The position numbers were made by a program, and so were the translations under genes. The notes beneath the pieces are model-generated. The model worked only from the letters and a program-made list of their open reading frames with translations, did not search any database and was not told the origin of the DNA. A stretch of 64,000 bases of DNA from Lolium rigidum (taxonomy: Eukaryota; Streptophyta; Magnoliopsida; Poales; Poaceae), in NCBI RefSeq assembly GCF_022539505.1, contig NC_061514.1, forward strand, positions 38,221,769-38,285,768, read 5' to 3'. This document shows positions 36,268 to 48,021 of this stretch, piece after piece (position 1 is the stretch's first letter; each line of letters begins with the position of its first letter).

Positions 36268-36944
36268 AAGCTTAGACGCTTGAGTCTTCTTGAAATATGC
36301 AGGCATGAACCACCGGGGCATCCCCAAGCTTAGAGCTTTCACTCTTCTTGATCATAGTATATCATCCTCCTTTCTTGACCCTTGAAAACTTCCTCCACAC
36401 CAAACTCGAAACAACTCATTAGAGGGTTAGTGCACAATAAAAATTAACATATTCAGAGGTGACACAATCATTCTTAACACTTCTGGACATTGCATAATGC
36501 TACTGGACATTAGTGGATCAAAGAAATTCATCCAACATAGCAAAAGAGGCAATGCGAAATAAAAGGCAGAATCTGTCAAAACAGAACAGTTCGTATTAAC
36601 GAATTTTAAAATGGCACCAGACTTGCTCAAATGAAAATGCTCAAATTGAATGAAAGTTGCGTACATATCTGAGGATCATGCACGTAAATTGGCTTAATTT
36701 TCTGAGCTACCTACAGAGAGGTAGACCCAGATTCGTGACAGCAAAGAAATCTGGAACTGTGCAGTAATCCAAATCTAGTACTTACTTTTCTATCAAAGAC
36801 TTTACTTGGCACAACAAAACACAAAACTAAGATAAGGAGAGGTTGCTATAGTAGTAAACAACTTCCAAGATACAAATATAAAACAAAGTACTGTAGCAAA
36901 ATAACACATGGGTTATCTCCCAAGAAGTTCTTTCTTTATAGCCA

Positions 36945-37724
36945 TTAAGATGGGCTCAGCAGTTTTAATAATCCATTCGCAAGAAATAGTATTTGAAGCA
37001 AAAAGAGAGCATCAAAAGGCAAGTATGAAACAAATTTAAGCCTAACATGCTTCCTATGCATAGGAATCTTGTAAATAAACAAGTTCAAGAAGCATAATGC
37101 AACAAGCATAGAAAGATAAAACAAGTATAGCTTCAAAAATTTCAGCACATAGAGAGGTGTTTTAGTAACATGAAAATTTCTACAACCATATTTTCCTCTC
37201 TCATAATAACTTTCAGTAGCAACATGAGCAAACTCAACAATATAACTATCACATAAAGCATTCTTATCATGAGTCTCATGCATAAAATTATTACTCTCCA
37301 CATAAGCATAATCAATTTTATTAGTAATAGTGGGAGCAAATTCAACAAAGTAGCTATCATTATTATTCTCATCAAGTGTTGGAGGCATAGTATAATCACA
37401 ACAAAATTTACTCTCCATAGTAGGTGGTACCAAAAGACTACTATCATTATAATCATCATAAATAGGAGGCAAAGTATCATCAAAGAAAATTTTCTCCTCA
37501 ATGCTTGGTGGACTAAAAAGATCATGCTCATCAAAACCAGCTTCCCCAAGCTTAGAATTTTCCATATCATTAGCAACAATGGTGTTCAAAGTATTCATAG
37601 TAATAACATTCCCATTAGCATGCATATAAAGTTCCATGGGTTTTTTAATTCTCTCTTCAAACACATCATGTCCTAATTCAAGATAAAGTTCATAAAGATC
37701 TCTCATATTTTTGTTGTTTTCCAT
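36945..37724 (-). CDS. 259-aa ORF of element B with two hydrophobic segments
   Basis: I do not recognise this protein. It starts MENNKNMRDLYELYLELGHD about 130 bases from the primer binding site, where gag would be. Residues 1-180 are acidic and rich in Asp, Asn and Tyr, with an internal approximate repeat (PPxxExKxxxDxTxPPxxDxxN, around 72-94 and 100-123). Residues 191-219 and 231-256 are strongly hydrophobic and could be two membrane spans with a short basic loop (HRKHVRLK) between them. There is no gag zinc knuckle and no catalytic motif. A decayed homologue lies at 46548-47322. Athila elements can carry env-like ORFs with membrane spans, but no specific similarity is seen. Product and use are unknown. 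Confidence 0.7.
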   Translation of the reverse strand: MENNKNMRDLYELYLELGHDVFEERIKKPMELYMHANGNVITMNTLNTIVANDMENSKLGEAGFDEHDLFSPPSIEEKIFFDDTLPPIYDDYNDSSLLVPPTMESKFCCDYTMPPTLDENNNDSYFVEFAPTITNKIDYAYVESNNFMHETHDKNALCDSYIVEFAHVATESYYERGKYGCRNFHVTKTPLYVLKFLKLYLFYLSMLVALCFLNLFIYKIPMHRKHVRLKFVSYLPFDALFLLQILFLANGLLKLLSPS

Positions 37725-37857
37725 TATGCCTAACTAGTGTAAACAAGAAACAAAAAGTTACAATTGCAGGATCTAAAGGAAATAGCTTTGAGTACTTACG
37801 GCGCCGGGAAATAGCTTAGTAGCCGAGATCCGGAGTGTGAGTACCTTTTACCTTTCC

Positions 37858-37875
37858 TCCCCGGCAACGGCGCCA
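37858..37875 (-). other. Primer binding site of element B (tRNA-Asp type)
   Basis: Minus strand tggcgccgttgccgggga, ten bases inside the 5' LTR boundary. Confidence 0.88.
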
Positions 37876-37885
37876 GAAAAGTGCT

Positions 37886-39396
37886 TGATGTCTACTTCCC
37901 CCTCCTTTTCCTGTAGACAGTGTTGGGCCTCCAAGAGCAGAGGTTTGTAGAACAGCAGCAAGTTTTCCCTTAAGTGGATCACCCAAGGTTTATCGAACTC
38001 AGGGAGGAAGAGGTCAAAGATATCCCTCTCATGCAACCCTGCAACCACAAAGCAAGAAGTCTCTTGTGTCCCCAACACACCAAATAGGTGCACTAGTTCG
38101 GCGAAGAGATAGTGAAATACGAGGTGGTATGAATAAGTATGAGCAGTAGCAACGATGCCGATAAATAGCTTGCCGGCGTGTAGTTGATGGTGGTAGTATT
38201 GCAGCAGTAGTAACGCAGTAAAACAGTAAACAAGCAGTAGTAACGCAGCAGTATTTAGGAACAAGGCCTAGGGATTAGACTTTCACTAGTGGACACTCTC
38301 AACATTGATCACATAACAGAATAGATAAATGCATACTCTACACTTTTGTTGGATGATGAACGCATTGCGTAGGATTACACGAACCCTCAATGCCGGAGTT
38401 AACAAGCTCCACAATTTGTTCATATTTAAGTAACCTTATAGTGTAAGATAGATCAAAAGACTAAACCAAGTACTAACATAGCATGCACACTTGTCACCTT
38501 CATGCATATGTAGGAGGAATAGATCACATCAATATTATCATAGCAATAGTTAACTTCGCAATCTACAAGAGATCATGATCATAGCATAAACCAAGTACTA
38601 ACACGGTGCACACACTCGTCACCTTTACACACGTGCAGGAGGAATAGAACTACTTTAATAACTTTGCTAGAGTAGCAAATAGATAAATTGTGATACAAAC
38701 TCATATGAATCTCAATCATGTAAAGCAGCTCATGAGATTATTGTATTGAGGTACATAGGAGAGAGATTAACCACATAGCTACCGGTACAGCCCCGAGCCT
38801 CGATGGAGAACTACTCCCTCCTCATGGGAGCAGCAGCGGTGATGAAGATGGTGGTGGAGATGGCAGCGGTGTCGATGGAGAAGCCTTCCGGGGGCACTTC
38901 CCCGCTCCGGCAGCGTGCCGGAACAGAGACTCCTGTCCCCCAGATCTTGGCCTCGCGATGGCGGCGGCTCTGGAAGGTTTCTGTGGGTTTCGTCGAACGC
39001 CTCAGGGTTTTCGCGACGGAGGCTTTATATAGGCGAAGAGGCGGTGCGAGGAGGGCTTACGGGGGCCCACACCATAGGGCGGCGCGGCCCCCCTCCGGCC
39101 GCGCCGGGTGTGGTGTGGGGCCCCGGGGCTCCCTCCGGCGGCTCTCGGGTGTTCCGGATGGTTCCGGGGAAAATAGGAACCCGGGCGTTGATTTCGTCCG
39201 ATTCCGAGAATATTTCGTTACTAGGATTTCTGAAACCAAAAACAGCGGAAAACGAGAACCGGCACTTCGGCATCTTGTTAATAGGTTAGTTCCAGAAAAT
39301 GCACGAATACGACATAAAGTGTGCATAAAACATGTAGATAACATCAATAATGTGGCATGGAACATAAGAAATTTTCGATACGTCGGAGACGTATCA
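37886..39396 (-). repeat. 5' LTR of element B
   Basis: 1511 bp, nearly identical to the 3' LTR. The TATA box on the minus strand is at 39025-39031. Scattered single-base differences from the other LTR indicate a young but not brand-new insertion. Confidence 0.9.
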
Positions 39397-40092
39397 CATC
39401 TCCAGCGGGAGGCGCTCGATCCGGCGGCCTGGCGCAGGGACTGCCGGTCCGTCAGAGGTGGCGGACCAGGGAGCCTCCCCCTGTTCAAGTGCCAGCCGTG
39501 CGGGAGGGATACGTCACGGTGGCGGCAGGGGTCGACCTGCGCCCACCGATGTTGCACCTCCAGCACCGGCACGTGCCGCCTGTTGCGGCCCGTCCGGTAC
39601 AGAGGAGGATCCTCCACCACCGCCGCCTGCGGACCAGCGAAGAGATGCAGATGCGGGGGTGGAGGTAGGAGGCGGATTCGCGTAGGGTTCCGCCGGCCGG
39701 GCGAGGAACTAGCCTCGTGGTCGTTGCCGGATTTCTTCATCCAGCGGAGCAGCTTCATTGTGGGCGAGATCGTGGCAATGGTGGCGGAGATGGGAGTCGG
39801 GGAGAACATGCGGGCGCGGCCGTGGCTTATATACTGCTCGGTTTCGATGCCGACGCAGGAGTCGCCCTTGATGGCAAACGTAGCCACCGGTCAGCCTTCT
39901 GCCATCGGGTTGCTTCCAGGCGGGCCTGCGGCATGCCCGGCCGAACACGCCTCGCAATGCCCGGAACATCCGGAACAACGCATCGGTTTCTCAAATTTAA
40001 GGCTCGAATGGGTCGCGGCGGATGGGTCGATCCGTTTGGGTCGACTCCTGGAACGGACATCCTCCATTTAGATCGAGTTCGGTGGAGATGCC

Positions 40093-40540
40093 GTATTTTG
40101 GAATACGCCCACACCTCAAGCACCAAAGCGAACACAGGAACATCAAATCCTTATCGACATGCCCCTGCTGACGTCGCAGCAGTGACGGCATATTTAGTTT
40201 TTCTTTTTCTTTTAGTGTTTCTGGAAATTACATAAAATGAATACAACTTGTAAAATTTATAAATTCATTTTCAATCGCAAAAATGTGTATACTATATTAA
40301 AATAATCACAAAAACAAGATCTATATGTTTACATTTTAATATAGTATGCTTATTTGAAATAAAAAATCAAATTGTTTAATAAACCTTGCTTATCTAATTT
40401 TTCTATTATTCCAAAAATACAACACTTCTAAATATTAATGGTACTTATCTCAAAATAGTATGTATTACTTTCTAAACTCAAGTATGTGTCATTTTCCGCA
40501 CAAGTCATTTCCACATTCTGTTGAGAGTTCGAAAATTCAA
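40093..40540. other. AT-rich spacer
   Basis: No coding frame or recognisable element between the right end of the TIR transposon and the Gypsy remnant. Confidence 0.4.
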
Positions 40541-42179
40541 GGACGAAGTTTCATTTAAGGGACAGAGGTTGTAACATTGTACGATTTGAGGCTAGAATTA
40601 GAGAGAAAACATATGTGTGCACTGCATTTATGCATAGAAAATAGAATTTTTTTGCACTTTCAAATAAAACTTTTTAAAGTGATTGAAGTTTCACTTGAGT
40701 TGATGGAATTGAAGTAGATAATCAACTTGAGCACGATAGAGTTTAATATGGCATTTGCTAAAATTATGTTTAGGGTAAAGAGGATTTGATCTATGGGCTA
40801 GATCAGATGGAACTGTAATTAAAATAACAACACATTATTTAAGAATCAAACTCTAAGTTGTTAACACTTAAAAGTTTAGCAACTACATCTATGTATAATT
40901 TAATTCACTTTTAAACTTGTCACCAAAATATGGTAAACCACAAGGTCTAAAATGCATAATAGCCGCACATTCTTATTGAAATCATAACTTATTAAATATG
41001 TGCAATATCACAAAACTAAATGCATTTTCATTATGATTAATAGTTCAAACTATTTGAATAAAATTAACTATGAGTATTTTAAAACTTATATGACGATCAA
41101 GCCATGGTGAAAATCAAACATCACCATCCAAAATTTGGGCATAACCTTTAATTTGACATTTTGAGCACAATTCTAATATCGAGAGAATCATATATGATAT
41201 AGTGCATCATTCACAAGTATAAAATCATCCACATGTAATTTAGTGCCAAATGTCACTTGGCTGTCCAAAAATAAAGATGACCGCAAGATAAGGATGATGC
41301 CACATAGGATGAAAATATCTACAAGACTTGCATCATAAGCTATATATGCCACCTCATGCTTAAGGATTGCTATGGATGAGAGCATGACAACCAAGCACCT
41401 TACTCATAAAACTCAAATAAGAGTCACCCACCTATGTGTCATAATACCAGATTAGCTTGCTCAAGCCTATAAAAGGAACCCTATCTTAGCCATTTTACCA
41501 TCTGGTCCATAGTACAAGAAAACCAAAGAACTGGACCACTCCATACATTAGATAGGATCAGGATGAAGCAGCTAGGAGGTAGAGGCATACCACAAGATGC
41601 AGGTTGATCATATTTTCTAAAGAACAAGCTATAGAAGATAGCAAGGTACGATTCTTAGGAAGAGAGAAGACAAGGGCGTAGTCTAGTTATTTAACCAAAC
41701 ACTTGATCTTGGAGGTGAGAGCCATAACTCATTAGTGATACCTTAGGAATCCAACATCATGATCATCGCAATTGGGTATTGATCATAAACCTCTAAGAAC
41801 TAGAAGTAAGAAGCTAGAGAGAAATAAGTTGATCATGCCTAGTGCATGCTTATGCTTTGGTGAATATAAGTGCATATGTTAATTAGGAAACCCTAGTGCG
41901 ATAAGTAGATATCATGCATCACATGAAATATTAGGTGGCTACTAATAAGCAAACCTAGTCTATTTTCAACATATTTAGTATAGGAACAATTTCAGTACAC
42001 CAAAACTTTGCTTAACCAAGAACATATATCCACACTAATAATATTCTAAAGCAACTGTCATATTGTTGTGAGGAAGAGCACTCCCTAGTCAACTCGACAT
42101 ATTCTATTCACATACACTTGGAACTCCAAACCATAATTCGAATTCAAGTTTATGATTTTGATCATCACCAAGACCTAGC
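40541..42179 (+). mobile_element. Degenerate Gypsy 3' end and LTR-like sequence
   Basis: The stretch ttcaaggacgaagtttcatt followed by aagggacagagg and tgtaaca (40570) resembles the end of a Gypsy pol gene, a polypurine tract and a chromovirus-style LTR start. A TATA-like cctataaaagg lies near 41468. The sequence resumes after the Copia solo LTR at 45181. No intact frame or opposite LTR is seen, so this is an old remnant. Confidence 0.35.
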
Positions 42180-42744
42180 TGTTGGGTCTCGTAGCAAAAA
42201 CAAAAAAATCAAATTATAAGATCTATCCATGTAGTAATGCAGTAATGGATGCGATATCGAGAAGGTACCCTCTTAGACCGATAGCGGTTAACGTCCGCTA
42301 GAACGTGGACGATGTAGTCGAACAGGCAACGCTGACCTCAGGGTCGTCAAGAAGTCCTCTCCTGGCGCCAAATACCGTTAGTGTACCACCTCGTAGATTC
42401 GCACACGTACGGTGCTCAATGACGTTCCCAGCTCCATTCCAGCGAAGTTATGGAAGTAGATCTTCTAGATCCGGATCCCGCAGTGCTCCCGCGTACCGGG
42501 TGGACTCGTCCTCGCCCTGCATAGTTCTTTGGGAAACCGCGCAGAGTTGGAAACATGGGACAGAAAATACCCAAAATAAAATAGCTAATTAGTAGCACAC
42601 CAGTTCTGGCTATCAGTGGCACACTCTTGGGTGTGCCACTGCTATCATGCCACTTCTAACTGTTAGCAGTGGTGCACCAGTGGTGTTCCATTGCTATCTG
42701 GCTTAGCAGTAGCGCGCCACGTAGTGCGCCACTACTAGCTCACT

Positions 42745-42884
42745 GGTGTGCACTGCTATTTCGTCGAGGTTCGCCACTTTGCAAAAAAGAGGTGTGCCAC
42801 TGCTATTTCGTTGAGGTTCACCATTTCGCAGAAAAGAGGTGTGCCATTGCTATTTCATCGAGGTTCGCCACTTCGCAAAAAAGA
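42745..42884 (+). repeat. Three-unit tandem array, 46-47 bp period
   Basis: Units start at 42745, 42791 and 42838, with a partial fourth at 42885. Each runs ggtgtgccactgctatttcg, a 'tcgaggttcgcca' part and ttcgcaaaaaaga. Confidence 0.8.
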
Positions 42885-43039
42885 GGTGTGCCACTGCTAA
42901 AAATTTGAAATCTAGATCTGGATCTGGGTCTGGATCTGGCACATTTTTTTTCAAAATTTTCCGCTCGTTTTTTTCTCACTTTTACTTTCCGAATTATTTT
43001 TCCCGTTCATGTTCATTCTCATAGCCTAGCCGCCGGTGA

Positions 43040-43320
43040 GGATGGAGGATGATGAGGAGTGGAGGAGAAGAAAACGAAGGAGAGGAGGAGGAGGAGGCCG
43101 GAGTTGGAGATGATGGAGGAGGGGGAGTGGAAAAGGAAGAGGGGGCCGGAGTGGAGGAGGAGGTTGTAGTGGAGGAGGAGGAAGTGGAGGAGAAGGCTAG
43201 AGTGACCAGAGTGGAGGAGGAGGAGGACGAAGGATTTGGAGGAGGGAGTGGAGAAATAGTAGAGGAGGAAGTGGAGGAGGAGAATTTGGAGGAAGAGGGT
43301 GGGGATAAGGGTAAAGGGTA
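43040..43320 (+). repeat. GGA/GAG-rich low-complexity block
   Basis: Mostly gga, gag and gtg triplets. Both strands are open in several frames (Glu-rich on plus, Ser-rich on minus) because of composition; no protein is inferred. Confidence 0.7.
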
Positions 43321-45180
43321 GCAAGCCATTTCGAATTTTGTAGGGCGGGAATCAGTAATGGCTCACCACAAGCTTTGGTGTGCCACTGCTATATTTTTTT
43401 CTTCTATTTGAAATTTCTATCCTAAATCTAAAACCTGAAAAAAAGTCATGATTCCTTTTCGATTTTTGGGAATCTAAAATTTGTTTAAATGCCCGTCTAA
43501 AATTTCGCGTAGATACATTTACATTTAGAAAATATTTTCATCGAAGGCCATATAGAACCAGAAATCCCGTTTTACCAAAACATGACATCATTTTACAAAA
43601 AAAAACGTCGAAATTCATATTTGTTAATTTTCATTAAAACTAGATGATATAATACATGGGCATCTCAAAGGTTTTTTTTTGAAATTTCTATATAGCAGTG
43701 GCGCACCAAGTAGTACCCCCTATACATAGCGATGGTGCACCATGTAGAGGTGCGCCAGTGCTCACGCCATTGCTATGTATATGGGTGGGTCAAACCTTGA
43801 TCAAACATTGTGGTCGCACACTGCTCACCAGGTGCACCACTGGTAACATGGCTAGCAGTGGAGCACCACTTTTTGGTATGTGTAGTGGTGCATCACTCCT
43901 AGCAATTCTAGGGCTAGGCCTTTTTCTAGTAGTAAAACAACACATAAGGGAGCCGATCGGCGCACGTCGCCCATGCGCGCGCATGCCTTAGCCGATCGGC
44001 CAACCCAAGTGTTGGGTCGGCCCATGTGGTTGTCCGGCACTTCCCCTTTTTTCTTTTTATTTTTTTTCCATTTTATTTTCCTTTTTTCCTTTTATTTTAT
44101 TTAGTCCCTCCGGGGGCCTAATAAAATAAGGATGTCTATTTAATTAAATATATTTAAATATATTGAATCAACTAATCAAATATTAAACATATCCTTAATT
44201 ACCAATTAGTCCGAGACACCTCCAGAACTATTCCGAACCTCTTTCGGAACTCACCGAAAATCCTATTCCGGATGTTTCTCTCAACTCTGATGAATTCAAC
44301 AATATATGTAGTGTTGTTGAACCCTTAAGTGTGTTACCTTATGGTTCGGGATAGCTATGATGGGCGACCAATTCACCGACCATATGATCACTAGTGGGGT
44401 CTGGAGAACCATTGCGATCACTATGAAAACCACGAAAATATAATTGTCATGTGAACCTATGCAAATAGTCCTACTCCTTTGTTCATTTGATACTTGCACT
44501 TGTCCGAGATATGATCATTGGTATCTCGATACCTAGTTTGATCTCGTTACCGACAAGGCTTATTCACACATTCACATGTGATTATATCCTTATGACCTAG
44601 TCATTAGCTGCACATCACTTATGAATATAATCTCACCGAGTGGGCCCTTAATAAAGTATCTTCCTGTCACATAGACGGAACAAATACCGCTCTTGATAGC
44701 GTAGGCATCTACCATTCCATCGTTATACCTAGCTCAGCATTTATGACATTCCTCTCACGGTATGGCGGTTGAAACAACTAAGGCACCTCAGGAGACGGTT
44801 ATTAATACGATCTCACGGTCTAAGGACTAAGTTACTATGAACTCGATATAAATTGCATAACATTGAACTCCATATGGTATAAATCGTGTATAATACTTAT
44901 GTTGCTGGTATGTCCACCATATCATTCATCTAATGATATAACCTCATTGTTAATGATGTGTGTGTCCATGATCAGGAAAACCTCGACCAACTATTGACCT
45001 CAATGAACTAGTCATGCACTTGCGTGCTAACCAGGGACAACTAGTTGTTTACAATACCACATATGTATTAGTGTTTTCCTCATAATATAGTTATATCATG
45101 GCATTAAACAAATTATGAACATTTGGACATATAATATATCTATTATTATTTGTCTCTAGAGCATTATCTCCAACACTAGC

Positions 45181-45659
45181 ATCATGCATTCTATCTCAAT
45201 CTAATAGTGGTGATCACACCAATATTCATGGAGATCAATTCAAGTTTGTGAAACAACTAACTAACACATCACAATGATGTGTAGTAAGATTCCACAATTT
45301 ACAATTGGAAACCATGCACAGGTCCAAACAAGTGACCAAATTATTAAGTGTCATATAAACCAAACCTTAAACCTCTATCAATAAATAATTATTTATCCAA
45401 TATAAGAATTACTCTAAGTGTCCAAATGAGGAAGTACTTTAGAACACATTACTATGAAGTTGGAATAATCTTAGATGATTTACATGTCATTAGAAAAAAA
45501 ATGAACACTTGAAATAATGTCTATTCTCAAACAAGAAACCAAGTAATAATTTAAAACAAAAACAATTATTTCTTGACAAATTTATACCAAACAAAATCTT
45601 ATCTATCACTATGTAATTATACAAGTCCTGGAAAAAGATTGAATGCAATTCAAGTGTAT
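45181..45659. other. AT-rich sequence continuing the Gypsy-like remnant
   Basis: Continues the sequence broken at 42179 by the solo LTR. No coding. Confidence 0.35.
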
Positions 45660-46395
45660 TTTACTTATGTGATCTCCAGAGACTCCTTGTCCCACGTGTG
45701 TAAAGGTGACAGTGTGTGCACCGTGTGGGTCTCTTAGGCTATATTTCACAGAATACTTGTTCACTGAATTATGATTTAAATTAGATGTCTCTATGAAATT
45801 GTGGTGTGTTAGTACCTTCTATGAATGCTGAAAGTGACAGCGTGGGGTGTTCATTAGTACTTGGGAACACATCTTTAAGGTTTGCTTTTGCAGCCCTACG
45901 CGGTGAATTAGTGTTCATTATCTAACCGGGGTGTAGTTCAGAGTAGCATAGTGAAGTGCTTATATTTATATTCCTTTATGATATAATTGTTGAGAGTGAC
46001 CACTAGTGAAAGTAGGATCTCTATACCTTGTTTCCAAGCATCGAATCACCGTTTATTTACTATTTTACTACATGTTTACTTGCTGCCATATTTATTTCAG
46101 ATTGTTATTACCATTCATATTCATCTAAATCACTTGCATTTTACTATCTCTTCACCGAACGAGTGCACCTATACATCTAACAAGTGTATTGAGTATGTTG
46201 GGAACACAATAGACTTCTTGTATCTTAATTGCAGGGTTGCTTGAGAGGGATATCTTTGACCTCTACCTCCCTGAGTTTGATAAACCTTGGGTGATCCACT
46301 TAAGGAAAATGTGCTGGTGTTCTACAAACCTCTGCACTTGGAGGCCCAACATTGTCTACAAGAATAGAAGCGTGCGTAGACATCAAGATCTTTTC

Positions 46396-46413
46396 TGGCG
46401 TTGTTGCCGGGGA
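46396..46413 (+). other. Primer binding site of the old Athila-like copy
   Basis: tggcgttgttgccgggga, one substitution from the consensus, 10 bases after the LTR end at 46385. Confidence 0.8.
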
Positions 46414-46547
46414 GGTAAGGTAAAAGGTACTCACATCCTCTGGCTACTAAATCTTTTAGTTGCTGGTGAGTGCTCGAAGTTATTTCCTTTAGATTCTGCA
46501 ATTGCATCTTTTTCTTGATTTATTTTCACTAGTTAGGCTTACTGTAA

Positions 46548-47322
46548 AACAAAAAATTAGAGAGCTTTATAGTATTTATCTTGAGTTAGGACATGGGGTG
46601 TTTGAAGAGAAAATTTAAAAACCTATGGAACTTTACTTGCATGCTGGTAGCAATTTTATTAGTATGATTTATTTGAACACCATTATTGCTAATGCTATGG
46701 AAAAGTCTAAGCTTGAGTAAGCTAGTTTTTATGAAAATGATCTTTTTAGTTTTCCAGCTTTAGAGTAGGAAATTTTCTATGATGATACTATGCCTCCAAT
46801 ATATGATGATTATAATGATGATTATGTTATTTTCAGTCCACCTACTATTGTGGAGAAAATTAATTGTGATTACAATATGCCTCCTATATTTGTTGATTAT
46901 GGTGATGAGAATAATAATGATAGCTATTTTGTTGAATTTGCTCCCACTACAATTAATAAGAATGACTATGCTTATGTTGGGAGTAACAATTATTTTATGC
47001 ATGTGGCTCATGATTAGAATGTTTTATGTGATAGTTGTATTGTTGAGTTTATTCATGATGCTACTGAAAGTTATTATGAGAGAGGAAAATATGGTTGTAT
47101 AAGTTTTCATGGTACTAAAACTCTATATGCCGAAATTTTTGAAGTTGCTCTTGTTTTGTCTTCCTAGGCTTTCCACTTTGTTCTTTGTGAATTTATTTGT
47201 GTACAAGATTCCTGTGCATAGGAAGTGGGTTAGACTTAAATGTGTTTAGTATTTACTTTTTGATGCTATCTTTTGCTTCAATTCATATTTCTTATGTGAG
47301 CATCTTCTCAAACTACTGCGCC
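46548..47322 (+). pseudogene. Decayed homologue of the element B 259-aa ORF
   Basis: The plus-strand translation follows the 259-aa protein along most of its length (for example YLELGHGVFEE, MPPIYDDYND, NNNDSYFVEFAPT and TESYYERGKYGC), but it is broken by several stop codons and frame changes and has lost its start. The hydrophobic C-terminal part is the most eroded. It shows the ORF belonged to this family long before element B inserted. Confidence 0.8.
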
Positions 47323-48000
47323 TAGCTAAAAGGCATTAAAGAAAAGCACTCTTGGGAGATAACCCATGTTTTATTTCTATAATTTTTCTTTTGTTGAGTC
47401 TTGGAAGTTATTACCTCTGTAATAACATCTTCTTATCATTTTTATTTTCTTTTTGTGCCAAGAATAGCCTCTAATAGGAAGAAAGTAAGATTTAAGGAAG
47501 TTGATGTCCTGAAACAGATTCTGTGTTGTCACCATAAAAATTCGTATAAATAGCCAGAGCGGAATTTTGAGTTGTCATGTTTTATGCGTATGCCCCAGTT
47601 ATTATCTAACTTTTGTTAGTTGACCACTTTTCGAGATGAGCAACAGAATATTTCATAAAAAATCGATCTTTACCTGTTGTTCTATTTTGACAGATTTCTG
47701 CACTATTTGCATTTGCCTCTTAAATCTCTTTCTTTTTAGTTCTTTTGATCAAAGAGTTTTTTGAAGAGTTGCAATAGTAGCTAATACTTTAATATATGTT
47801 TGAACTCAACCCAAGTGGATTTGTTTATTTTGATTGTACTAATGCTGCTAATAGAGAATTGTGTGAAGTTTTGTATGTAGGAAGTTTTCGAGTGTAGAGA
47901 GAGAAGAATGATGTGATAAGATGAATAATAGACAAAAGCTCAAGCTTGGGGATGCCCCTGCACCCCAAGAAATATTCAAGAGGTACAAGCGTCAAATCTT

Positions 48001-48021
48001 GGGGATGCCCAAGGCATCCCC
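48001..48021. other. Conserved hairpin in the old copy
   Basis: The arms ggggatgcc and ggcatcccc are still perfect, although the surrounding tail is strongly diverged. Confidence 0.7.

Larger units (their letters stand above)
32873..39396 (-). mobile_element. Element B: complete non-autonomous Athila-like LTR retrotransposon
   Basis: LTRs at 32873-34384 and 37886-39396 are nearly identical and are oriented on the minus strand. The 5-bp duplication catct is at 32868-32872 and 39397-39401. The primer binding site is at 37858-37875 (minus strand tggcgccgttgccgggga). The interior encodes one 259-aa frame and a 3' tail homologous to element A. No gag or pol is found. The first 230 or so bases of the LTR (U3) match element A, but the rest of the LTR differs and ends GTAGACATCA instead of CGCATCA. 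Confidence 0.93.
32282..39758 (-). pseudogene. Transposon-borne gene interrupted by element B
   Basis: The minus-strand coding parts are 39758-39397 (5' half, starting MKLLRWMKKS) and 32872-32282 (3' half, ending IVDLVSDNEEDGGA). Element B lies between them, in the stretch that reads across the joint as RLPLEMQQQDVYRQ. Its own TATA box (tatataag, minus strand, 39826-39833) lies about 70 bases upstream of the ATG. The 3' half has frame breaks and an internal tag after GLDDIV. It carries an acidic DDDEEEED segment. I have seen similar proteins scattered in Triticeae genomes as transposon-associated, but know no function. Confidence 0.6.
32014..40092 (-). mobile_element. TIR transposon (PIF/Harbinger-like ends) split by element B
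   Basis: The left end gggcatctccagcgg follows tta; the right end is ggtggagatgcc, so the termini read (G/C)GGCATCTCCA inward. A TTA-type target is present on the left, but the right flank is gta, so the duplication is imperfect. Without element B (32873-39396 plus one duplication copy) it would be about 1.55 kb. It contains one interrupted gene on the minus strand. The superfamily is inferred from end motifs only. Confidence 0.5.
42577..43933. mobile_element. Non-autonomous CACTA inside the Copia solo LTR
   Basis: The right end gcctttttctagtagt reads ACTACTAGAAAAAGGC on the minus strand, a CACTA terminus with a mutated first base. Subterminal motifs gtgccactgctat and gtggcgcacca recur in both orientations on both sides. 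The left terminus is degraded, and I place it near 42577 where the LTR sequence stops. There is no transposase. Interior features are a three-unit array and a GGA-rich block. Confidence 0.72.
42180..45175 (-). mobile_element. Copia solo LTR (BARE/Angela-like) carrying a nested CACTA
   Basis: It starts tgttgggtctcgtagc and ends agcattatctccaaca. On the minus strand the LTR starts TGTTGGAGATAATGCTCTAG, close to the BARE1/Angela/WIS start. A perfect 5-bp duplication, ctagc, is at 42175-42179 and 45176-45180. After subtracting the nested CACTA it is about 1.64 kb, in the usual range for that group. No internal region or second LTR is present, so it formed by LTR-LTR recombination. Confidence 0.9.

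Noticed and set aside
38803..40071. 422-codon plus-strand frame
   Set aside because: Runs from the LTR of element B across its boundary into the split transposon; an accidental frame over an insertion junction.
43049..43321. Glu-rich or Ser-rich frames
   Set aside because: Produced by a GGA/GAG low-complexity tract inside a CACTA element.
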